Positions 55,713-64,000 of a stretch of DNA of 64,000 bases are shown piece by piece (position 1 is the first letter of the stretch; each line of letters begins with the position of its first letter). The stretch is taken from assembly GCA_001599915.1 (NCBI GenBank), contig BCIG01000015.1, forward strand, positions 658,240 through 722,239. The letters are read 5' to 3'. This DNA is from Symbiotaphrina buchneri (taxonomy: Eukaryota; Ascomycota; Symbiotaphrinales; Symbiotaphrinaceae). Made by a program: the position numbers and the translations under genes. The notes beneath the pieces are model-generated. The model was not told where the DNA came from. It made no database searches and was given only the letters and a program-made list of their open reading frames with translations.

Positions 55713-58700
55713 TTAAGCATACATCAAGCGCTCCTCCGTCCAACCAGGCCTCAGATACGACGCATCAAACCTCGGATCAAACGCACTCTCCCTGACACCC
55801 GTGACATTCCAGTTCACATCGACCTTCGCGCCCTCGACACTCTGCGCCCACACCGACAACCCAATCGTGTTATTCCCATTATAATCCAGTATGCCCGGCG
55901 GCACGGGGAACTCGATCTGGTTGCCCACCCACGGCACAAATCGGCCATACTGGTATCCATTAACAAACAACTGCGCACGCAGCTTCGACGCCGCAGGCGA
56001 CATCAGCACGAACGAGAGGTACACATCCAACCCCTCGGGGATCTCCAGCGGGACTACAGTGCGGTAGAACGTCACGCCCGGCGCGCTCAAGCCCTCCGAA
56101 GGGGCCGCGGCCGGCCACGCGCTGTCGTCGAAGCCGGGCAGGTGCCAGCCCAGGCGCTCGCTGGTCAAGCCGCCTTCGTTCAGGATGCCGCGCACGGGGT
56201 CGATGGCGCTGTCGCCGCCCGCCGTGCCGGCGACTTTCCACTGCGTGAAGGTGTTGCCGAGGAGGGTGATGTTGGTGATACCCCGCGGGTTGAGCGCGCC
56301 GGTCGTCTCGTCGTGCCCGTGGTTGTCTTGGAGGACCAGCAGCACGTTTTCGTCGCTGGAGACGGTCGCGTTGGAGAAGGAGAGTGTGAGAGCGCCGAGC
56401 TCGACGTTGGCGCCTAGGAAGGACCCGATGAAGTCCCCGTTGAGCCATGCGCTCCAGCCGCTGGTGGGTGTTAGTAGAGGAGTGCAGAAGGGGAAGGTGG
56501 TGACGTACAAGGCGGTTCCGCCGGTGATGTTCAGGTAGACGCCCTCCGCTGGGCCGGTGAAGTATCCTCGCCATAGGTGGGCGCCGTAGTGGAAGCCTAT
56601 CGCTAATTAGCCCTGCAGTGTGTGCTGAAAGAGCAAGGGAATGGAAAACCCACCATACTGGTCGACATAGAGTACAGGGAGAGTCTGCGGAGGGAATGGA
56701 TTAGGGGTCGTCATGTTGTCCGCCACTACCCGGAATCAACGATGTTCTCCATGTGGGCGAAAGGTTCATTGACTTACCAACCCATGCAGGACCTGAATCG
56801 TTGTATGTCGGCAACTTCTCAGGCAAGCTATCCATGGCCTTCCAGCAGTCCAACCCCGGCAAAACAATCGTCACATTCTGGCCTGGTATAACCGCCTTGA
56901 TACTGCCATAGCTGGTTCTGGAAGCGGATATAGGATTCGAGTTCCAAGTCACAGACTGGACGGTGCTTGAAACAAAGATCTCCATGTTAGTTTCCCCATC
57001 AGAATCGCCTGTCAATGCTAGAGTCGTCCCGGTTAAAGAGGCGCCTCGGACAAGATTCGGGCCTTGTACTAGTACTAGATACCATTGTTAGTGAGCTTAC
57101 GGAGGGCCAGTATAAACTGTAATCATACCAGTCTCATTATCTAAGGAAAAGGGGTCTTCCGAGAGAATCGGAGCCCAGAAGCCGTACGCAGCCGGACGGT
57201 CCAAGACCACCACCGTAACGTCGCTGCTGGAGCACATGGTCATTTTTAGAACCGTCATCCCAGCACCCTGAGTCAACGTGCCAATGATCTGGTCATCTCC
57301 TGGATAGAAGCCCACAGATGAACAGCCCTGGCAGGCGGCTACAGACCCTGACGTGGCACCGTTGAGAGAGAACTCCACCATCTCACCCGTGGGGACCCAT
57401 AGGACAAGTGTCTCTGAGCCGTCTATGGTCGCGTAGGTCAGGACTTCTCCGGTGGAGTAGAGGAGTGTTTGAGAACCGAAGTGGAAGTCTGTCACGATGA
57501 TTTTGGATTGGTGCCCGTTCAGCACTATTGAGCCTCCTTTCTGGGGTATTGTCACTGCGATATCTTGTCAGTCTACTCTCCAGTTAAACTGGATGGACAC
57601 ATACGTGGACCGGTCGACGTGTTGACCTTCAGCTGGAAAGCGTCCGATGTGCTAATGGTAGTATTAGCGTGGACCGTAACGTAGAATGCAGCGTCTGTCT
57701 CAGGATTCCGCAGCTCCGTCGCCAGAATGAGAGGGTTCGTGCTGTAATTAGTAGACTGAAAAGTCACCATGTCAACCATTACTCCTCCGCCCAAGGCCGT
57801 TTTCACTTACATTGCCAAGGAAATCAGTAACGAGCACCTCCCTCGCCGACCTCAGAAAGAAGCCCAGCAGCTTCGTCTCCGCATACTTATCGCCAATACT
57901 CCTATCCTCGGAGATGGGAGCTTCGTAGTCATAGCTGGTGCCCACAACGGGCGCCGCGAACGCGCCCCACGAGGTGCCTCCATACAGCATATACAAGCTC
58001 ATCATCGTGACACGCGAGGCCACATTATGCCTGTAGAACAGGTTCGCAAAATCCGCTCCAATATCGTTCGGGCAGCCACCCTGCGGGCCGCCCCACGGGT
58101 TATAGCTGCCGCCCTGGAACTCCGGCAGGAAGGCGGGCTGCGAGGGCGTGATGGCCTGGAACCAGTCGTAGTAGTCCATGACCTGGTACGCGACGTAGGC
58201 GCCGTTGGTGCCGGTGCATTCGGAGATGTTGCAGCTCCAGCATGACGGGTACGAGTCGACGCCGGCCATGTCAACGTTGCCGCCGTAGGAGGAGTAGTCG
58301 ACGGACCACGAGTCGGTGTTCATGTTGGGGTTGTTGGCCGTGAAGGGCACGTTGATGCCCGAGGATCGAGCGGATGATTCGAGCGCTTCCATGTATTGGA
58401 TCTCTGGGAGATCGGGTGTTTTGGCAGTCACGTTTGTGAATTGATCGCCGAGCTCGTTTTCGATCTGCAAGACTTGTCAACCAAGTAGCAGCGACTAAGG
58501 AGAGAGCGGGAGAGACCTGGTAAGCAATGACGTTGCCGCCATTCGTGATCTGATACTCGCTGACAATCTTGCTCAGGGTAGTCCAATACGGCATGTAGGC
58601 GTTGGTATATCGCGTATCATTATTTCGCAACTCTCCATATGCGCCGGTGGTGATCCACAGAGGAAAGCCACCTGCGTTGGCTTCTGCATTGACGTACGGA

Positions 58701-59374
58701 CCCGGCCTGAAGAGTACATATAGACCGATTTTCTTCGCCAAATCCAGCAGACCGGTGAAGTTATGCGCGCCGTGTTCGAAGTCGAGGTTCCCGGGACTGG
58801 GGTTGTGGTAGCCTGCCGCGTGTTATTGTTCGAGCACTCTTTAATCTAAGACATGCGTGCTCTCACCCCAATGCGCATAAACGGAGAACGTGTTGAAGCT
58901 GTGCGGTAGAGACACGGTCAGGTCCCTGCGCGCGAGAGGATACTGGCGAAAAGTAGTCTCACCCAGCAGCTTTGATCTTTTGTAGAATATCCTCCCATAC
59001 TTCTGGTCTGCAGCGCGTCCATCAGTTGAAGGCCGCTGCCCGCGTTTTGTCACCTACACTGGGATCCTCCAATAGTGCATCTGTCGCCGTCAGCAAGTTC
59101 CTTGACATTAGCACTAGAAGCGCTGAACATACCTCTCCAGACCAGACATACAACCTCGTGCCATTGATCATCATACTGTAGTGGTCCCTATGTGCTGATC
59201 AGCTCGCCACCGCCTGTCGCATGCACTTCCCCCACTGGCCACTTACCATTGGATAACATCATTCAATCCATCGCTATGCACCGGCCAGCCCTCAATCTCC
59301 TGCGCCGTCGCAAGCGGGTGTAAAAGCGCAAAGAACCCAAGCACAAGGTGCAAGACCACGCAGGGCAGCTTCAT
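55713..59374 (-). CDS. secreted GH35 beta-galactosidase
   Basis: Predicted 1020-aa extracellular beta-galactosidase from 12 exons: 59374-59247, 59187-59133, 59080-59058, 59007-58963, 58897-58866, 58812-58517, 58464-57811, 57755-57605, 57554-57129, 57074-56778, 56725-56654 and 56596-55713. All 11 introns are 50-65 bp with GT-AG borders. The signal peptide ends at about LATA. The TIM barrel starts [25 protein letters not shown]. The acid/base Glu197 lies in QIENELG and the nucleophile Glu308 in [16 protein letters not shown]-terminal beta domains ([13 protein letters not shown], then [13 protein letters not shown] and a jelly-roll end) match Aspergillus/Penicillium LacA-type enzymes of about 1005 aa. 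The product hydrolyses terminal beta-galactose of pectic galactan, xyloglucan or lactose. Confidence 0.96.
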
Positions 59375-59777
59375 TTTGTTGGCACAGTGTTGCGCAACGT
59401 TTCCGTTGCGTCCCGGCTTTCTGCACCAATGTGTACTTCCAGTCGTTCCTGGCGATCATCTGCATCTTTATAGCTACCTTATATACCCCAGCCCGGCCCC
59501 GCCGATGCACCCAGGAATTGCCCGACAGGCATCTCACGATATGACCCCGAACTGCCGGAGCAACGCGGCAATTTACGCTGACCTCCTGCCCAGAAACCGC
59601 CAGTTCCCCGAGCATGGGATTTCTCCAGGCCGTCGGGCCCCACTTGGTTCCTAGGACGGTGTGCTGCTAAGCTGCCTCCCCCGCGTTTCCTTGCTTGCGC
59701 GCCAATCAACTGCCTCGGATGGCGCGGGATGTTGACAGGGGTCGGCAAATCAGCTGTTAGGCCGGACACCAAACGTC
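59375..59777. other. divergent promoter between beta-galactosidase and secreted-protein gene
   Basis: 403 bases that must hold both promoters. It is too short for further genes. Shared regulation of the two secreted products is possible but not shown. Confidence 0.5.
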
Positions 59778-60770
59778 ATGCAACTGGCGCTTTTTCTTTT
59801 TACCCCTCTCGCGGCGATTGTGAGCGGTGAGCCCCAGGGGAATCGCATGGTTGGACCTGCTGTTTTGCTGGGGTGCAAGGACGGGGGTTTGTGGAACAGG
59901 GGAAAATAATGTCCTTTTTACATAGTATCCACTGTTGGGTTATAATACGGTGCAGAAATCCGAACAGGGTCAACGCGTTCAAGCGTCTCAATGATTGATG
60001 GGACAGATATAGGCATGTATTCAGATATCCGCAGAGACGTTGCCTTTCAAGCAAGCTTATACTCACGAATGATCTTCTCCGCCGCCATCTCGCCAACAAT
60101 GTACGCCGTTGACTGCGTACGCGACGCTTTCCGCGGCGACCAAGACGCCCATAGACGTGACGCTGCCCCAGATCGGGACGTCGGCTCAAGAGTGCTACGA
60201 GGGCTTTGGCCCCAACAATGCGACCATCGCGCCCTATACGAATTTGTCGACGTCAAACGTCGACTTTTCCACCTCAAAAGCCGATCTTACTGCTCCCTGC
60301 CTGTGGTCCATTCCCGTGTGCGACTGGGTTACCTGGATTGACACCGCTGGTGAGTCAAAGTAGCTCTGTTCCCAACGTTTGAAGCTCCAGCCCATAGGAG
60401 AGAAAAGCGGCTGGCATCATTTCTGTGCTGACACGATTTGCTTTCTGCAGTCTCGCAGTCGGAAACCGAGGGAAAATATCAGTACAGCGGCAAGGTCGAC
60501 GGCGCGACACACTACCCGCTGACGACTGAAGAACAGATCGATAACCTTGCGCAGTGGTGTGCATACCGTATGTTCCCTTAGACCCAACTTCTCTCGTTGC
60601 GGCAACATACAATGCCGAGGCTGACTTGTGACCCCGCAGAGTTTGGGTTCAACTCGGAGTTCAAATGGTGCGCGGATGTGCAAGATTGTGATCTTTCGGG
60701 CAACTGTGACTACAGGGTAACGAAATGTTCTAATCATAAGTGGTCGAAATTGATAACGGTGCAGTCGTGA
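59778..60770 (+). CDS. unknown secreted cysteine-containing protein
   Basis: Three downstream exons are well supported: up to 60349, 60451-60567 and 60640-60770. Their introns (101 and 72 bp) are clean GT-AG with CTGAC branch sites. They encode TLPQIGTSAQECYEGFGPN, CLWSIPVCDWVTWID, an acidic/Tyr part, then WCAYQFGFNSEFKWCADVQDCDLSGNCDY and a short basic tail. Cysteines are spaced as in a disulphide-bonded extracellular protein. The best N-terminal exon is 59778-59826, a signal peptide (MQLALFLFTPLAAIVS), joined in phase to an acceptor at 60154. That gives about 155 aa but requires a 328-bp intron, far longer than others here. I do not recognise the family. Confidence 0.6.
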
Positions 60771-61561
60771 GGGTGCAGATGGGTAGGTTCGCGGTGGAAG
60801 ATGGCGGCTTGGAGGAGTGGTAAAATGGGCTGATTGTTGATGACGTTGTTGTTATGGAGGATTGCTGCTTAATTTGTTGATAATGAAAATGGCCAGAGGG
60901 ACACTTGGTTTGTTTCCGAAGGTCCAAGCGTTCTTCTTTAGAAATCAGGAGCAGCAGTAGTGTCACGTATGATTCTTCCAGGAAAGATATCCACCTCCGC
61001 GGGAGGATCGCCAGTTTGGCCCATGTTTCCCGCGGTCCCAGCTAACCACCGCACCCCAACCCACGCAGAGCAGTTCTCTCCGCGGTCTGGGCCCCTTCCA
61101 CTTTTCACTGCCCGTCTCAAGAACACGCCCAGACCCATTTGGAGCCGGGTGGGGACGCATGGGGCGCCAAGGGCCAGCGGGGGGTTTAGGGTGTGGGGTA
61201 AAAGAAGGGGAAGCAAAGGACAACTGCAACTGCCGAAGCGGGGCAAAGGAGCTCCCAAGGCGCCTTCCAAGACCTGTCCAAGGCCGTTCCAAGACACATT
61301 CTCTGCACATTCTTCCGCAGAGCATCGTTGCGGAGAAAGAGTGGGGTAAGGGAAGAGCTTTGGCTTGGCTTCTTTGGGGGAAGAAAGGGGAGAGTCTTTC
61401 GTACTCGACAGGGGTCTCTCCTACCCACCACGATAACTGCAAGCGCCAATCGTAGATTGTCGTTCTCTGGGCTTTTGTGCCTCCAGCAGCCCTTGCGCCT
61501 GTCAATCAACTGCCTCCTACGGCATCACATCTGAATCTCCGCGCCTCATCTCATTCCAGCC
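60771..61561. other. intergenic: promoter of FAD monooxygenase
   Basis: 791 bases with no supported exon. Several open frames on both strands reflect high GC content only. Confidence 0.5.
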
Positions 61562-62995
61562 ATGCCCAGCGCCACTCACCCGCCGCCGCCCTTCCGCGTC
61601 GCCATCATCGGCGGTGGCATCGGGGGGCTCTGCACCGCGCTATCCATCCATTACCACTGTCGGGATCTCGCCACGCCACCTCAGATCACCATCTACGAGC
61701 AGGCGCCGCAATACCGAGAGATCGGGGCCGGGGTGGGCATCGGGGTCAACGCGGCCAAGATCCTGTGGGACCTGGGGGTCGGCAAGGAGGCGCTGAAGAT
61801 CGCGGGCCGGCGCAGCGGCATCTGGATCAGCTTCCGCAAGTTCAATGACGGTAGCGATCTCCTGACGATCCCGGCCGTGGAGAGAGGAGAGGTCCAGCAG
61901 TTGCCTGTCCATCGTGCGGAGTTTTTGGATTTGTTGGTCAGGATTGTGAAGGAGAAGGGCGCGGCGGAGATGTTTACAAATAAGCGCTGTAAGAAGGTCG
62001 AGGTGAGTCCCGCGCTGCATTTTGAAATAGGGTTGGTTGGACGGGGACTTCGCTGACACTGAACAGGAGGGTAGCAATGGCGAGGTAGTCGTTTCCTTCG
62101 AAGATGGCACCACGGCCAGCGCAGACCTCGTCGTGGGCTGCGACGGGATCCACAGCGCAGTGCGGGGCCAATTCGCAGTCGACAAGCCCATCTACAGCGG
62201 GCGGATCGCATACCGGGCTTTGATCCCAATCTCAGCCTTCGAGTCATGGTGGCCGTTTGAGACGTACAGCGTTACGTGGTGCGGCAAGAACCGGCACTTC
62301 CTATGCTTCCCCATCTCGCAGAACAAGACGCTGAACATTGTGGCGTTTGTCGGCACCAAGGAAGAGGAGCTGGGCGACTTGAAGGAGAGCTGGACCACCA
62401 CGGGCGACCGCGCCGAGGTCGAGAAGGCCTTTGGGCTGTTCGAGGATAAGGTACATCGGTTGATCAAGCTCATGCCGGAGAAGCCTAGCAAGTGGCTCCT
62501 GAATGATCGGAACCCCCTCGACGAGTGGGTCTATCTCAATGGAAAGGTTGTGTTGCTCGGCGACGCCGCGCATGCTATGTTGCCGCACCAAGGTACGTGT
62601 CCTCAGCATCCCACAGAAATCACACGAAACACACCATATTGACATGAAACTCAGGCGCCGGCGCGGGCCAAGCCATCGAAGACGGCTATATCCTAGGTCG
62701 GGCTCTCAAGGACTACCTGTCCTCGCCGGACCGGGATTCGGACAAGACGCTGGAGCAGTGGATGCACGTTTACCAGGCGGTGCGGCTGCCGCGGGCGCAG
62801 AAGGTGGCGGCCGGGTCGCGCGAGGCGGTCGAGCTGTGGGAGGCGACGGCACCGACGATGCTCGACAAGCCCTTCGAGGAGTGCGTGCCGGAGATCCGCG
62901 AGCGCGCACAAAACCGCATGAATTGGATCTGGACGGGCGATATTGATAAAGAGTATGATGATATTGTGGCGGAGAGGAAGTTGAAGCTGGGTTAG
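61562..62995 (+). CDS. FAD-dependent monooxygenase, salicylate hydroxylase-like
   Basis: Predicted 435-aa class-A flavoprotein monooxygenase from exons 61562-62002, 62067-62592 and 62655-62995 (introns 64 and 62 bp). Motifs in order: FAD-binding RVAIIGGGIGGLCTAL (GxGxxG), YREIGAGVGIGVNAAKIL, the DG-type ADLVVGCDGIHSAVR, and GDAAHAMLPHQGAGAGQAIEDG, the second FAD ribityl motif (intron 2 falls within it). It hydroxylates an aromatic substrate with NAD(P)H and O2; salicylate 1-monooxygenase-like enzymes share this layout but substrate cannot be read from sequence. It lies just inside the telomere-truncated NtaA-like gene. Confidence 0.93.
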
Positions 62996-63769
62996 TATAC
63001 TCTAGGAAGTGTGTGTTTATGTGCTTGGCATGAGTGTTGATGGGGTTTGGTTTCGGAGATACAGAGAGCCAAGATACAGAGAGCCAGGATACAAAGAGCA
63101 GGCTGTAGACCGTTATTCTATTGAGTATTTACATATATACGATGTGGACCACTACATTCACATTCAGCTTTTGATATTTACATCTGGAATGGAGTAAATT
63201 CGCCGCGAGGAACACCGAGAAGATCGATTCGTCCTTTGTGTTCCACAGCTAAAGGTTCCGCTCAGTAGATATAGTATCTCCTATTATACACAGCTAAAAG
63301 GCGAAGCTTGAGGTCGCTGCTCTCCCAGGTCGGTTGCGAGCAACCAGTACAACATCAAGGGATGATATATACGAGGGAAGTACGATTTCGCACAAAGGTT
63401 AGGCCTTGTGCAGCTCCTAGTCAACCAAAAAAGAGCAATATGGAGTCCCTATTGTCTCAGGGACCCTATTTTATTTTCTCAATATCGTTGCATCCTGACT
63501 TGGCTACTACCCCTACGTTATTCAGTGGCACGCCGCAAGTCTTGCCAAGCCCCTGCAAAATGACAGCCCCGCCTCCATCGATGGCGTGCTCGCGACACGA
63601 CCTCGGAATGGAGCTTTATCGCATTTGTCATCTTCGCTGTGTGATATCATAATATATATCCGGAGTAGCCGTGGCCGGCAAGTCAGGGCACCGTAGTGGT
63701 CCAAAGGAGACTGTAACAGTCCATTGCTCCAATACTCATCTCCGACCAACAACCAACTAGAAAACAACC
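62996..63769. other. intergenic: last promoter before the telomere
   Basis: 774 bases holding the FAD monooxygenase 3' UTR and the promoter and leader of the truncated flavin monooxygenase. Apart from a short tandem repeat there is no other feature and no known subtelomeric helicase or satellite sequence. Confidence 0.55.
63058..63102. repeat. 15-bp tandem repeat, three copies
   Basis: Three adjacent copies of GATACAGAGAGCCAR, the last with two changes. Located just after the monooxygenase stop codon, probably in its 3' UTR. Confidence 0.8.
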
Positions 63770-63913
63770 ATGACGGAGCCCAAGAAGAAGCTGCACCTCA
63801 CCGCATTCATGCGGCCGGTCAGCCTGCACACGGGCGCATGGCGATACCCCGGCTCCTACCCAGACGCCAACTTCAACCTGGCGCACCTCAAATCCTTCAT
63901 CCAGAAGGGTTAG
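63770..63913 (+). pseudogene. 5' fragment of NtaA/SnaA-type flavin monooxygenase, cut by telomere
   Basis: From the ATG at 63770 the frame reads MTEPKKKLHLTAFMRPVSLH and continues through TGAWRYPGSYPDANFNLAHL to FIQK. This is the N-terminus of the FMN-dependent nitrilotriacetate/dibenzothiophene monooxygenase family (luciferase-like fold, normally about 430-480 aa). The gene-specific sequence ends at about 63906; the reading then enters TTAGGG repeats and stops at TAG, 63911-63913. Only 46 native codons remain, with no active-site or flavin-binding region, so the product is non-functional. The upstream promoter and start context look undamaged, suggesting a recent break. Confidence 0.88.
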
Positions 63914-64000
63914 GGTTAGGGTTAGGGTTAGGGTTAGGGTTAGGGTTAGGGTTAGGGTTAGGGTTAGGGTTAGGGTTAGGGTTAGGGTTAGGGTTAGGGT
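63907..64000 (+). repeat. telomere, (TTAGGG)n
   Basis: A GGG followed by 15 perfect TTAGGG units to the window edge, with no variant repeats. The G-rich strand runs 5' to 3' toward the right end, the correct polarity for a chromosome terminus. No telomere-associated repeat separates it from gene sequence. Confidence 0.98.

Noticed and set aside
55960-56574. long antisense or shifted frames within the beta-galactosidase last exon
   Set aside because: Arg/His-rich shadow frames caused by high GC at third positions of the true gene.
59800-60277. minus-strand frames opposite the secreted-protein gene, one containing AYIVGEMAAEKII followed by a donor-like GTGAGT
   Set aside because: Suggestive, but the rest of the frame is Arg/Ser-rich and unlike any enzyme, while the plus strand has two clean introns and a coherent protein.
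63009-63197. 62-codon frame after the FAD monooxygenase
   Set aside because: Mostly the translation of the 15-bp tandem repeat; no signal or domain.
1-64000. CRISPR arrays, insertion sequences, LTR elements, rRNA
   Set aside because: No spaced direct repeats, terminal repeats, transposase/reverse transcriptase motifs or rRNA sequence were seen; the window is eukaryotic.

Overview
The window is 64 kb of a filamentous ascomycete (Pezizomycotina) chromosome, probably Aspergillus/Penicillium-like (Eurotiomycetes) judging by the gene set. Most genes carry short introns (mainly 48-110 bp) with GT-AG borders and CTAAC/CTGAC-type branch sites. Many proteins are typical of mould genomes: Stn1, a large GH35 beta-galactosidase, cupredoxin/GPI proteins, a peroxisomal copper amine oxidase and an AsaB-type protein. 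The right end is a chromosome end: positions 63907-64000 are a perfect TTAGGG array with the G-rich strand running outward, so the last ~20 kb are subtelomeric. All exon structures here were assembled by eye from reading frames, splice signals and family similarity.

Region 1 (1-20 kb) is mostly conserved housekeeping genes: a vacuolar Ca2+/H+ exchanger, a universal-stress-domain protein, mitochondrial ribosomal protein uS7m, a DNAJC9-type J-protein, a GFA/CENP-V zinc protein, a DRAP/cytidine-deaminase-like enzyme, the telomere-capping protein Stn1, an unrecognised membrane protein, and an MFS transporter with CACGTG boxes in its promoter. Region 2 (21-47 kb) carries a VIT/VWA protein, an AsaB-like protein, a methionine-type permease, a glutamine-rich protein, an internally duplicated small protein, a copper amine oxidase, a cytochrome b561 protein, a cupredoxin GPI-anchored protein and a PAP2-type membrane phosphatase/transferase. 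Long gene-free stretches separate several of them.

Region 3 (47-64 kb, subtelomeric) is secretory and catabolic: GMC oxidoreductase, aldehyde dehydrogenase, a cysteine-rich secreted prepropeptide, GDSL esterase, a 12-exon GH35 beta-galactosidase, an unknown secreted cysteine-containing protein, a salicylate-hydroxylase-type FAD monooxygenase, and the first 46 codons of an NtaA-type flavin monooxygenase that run straight into the telomere repeat. GMC oxidase plus aldehyde dehydrogenase could oxidise an alcohol to an acid, and the two monooxygenases would suit aromatic or xenobiotic substrates; that link is inference only.

The most notable signals are breaks. The NtaA-like gene is cut by the telomere. 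The VIT/VWA gene is frameshifted by an exact 13-bp tandem duplication. The GMC gene lacks about 8 nt. The Stn1 C-terminus appears to switch frame. Two secreted cysteine-containing proteins (53.0-53.4 kb and 59.8-60.8 kb) match no family I recognise.
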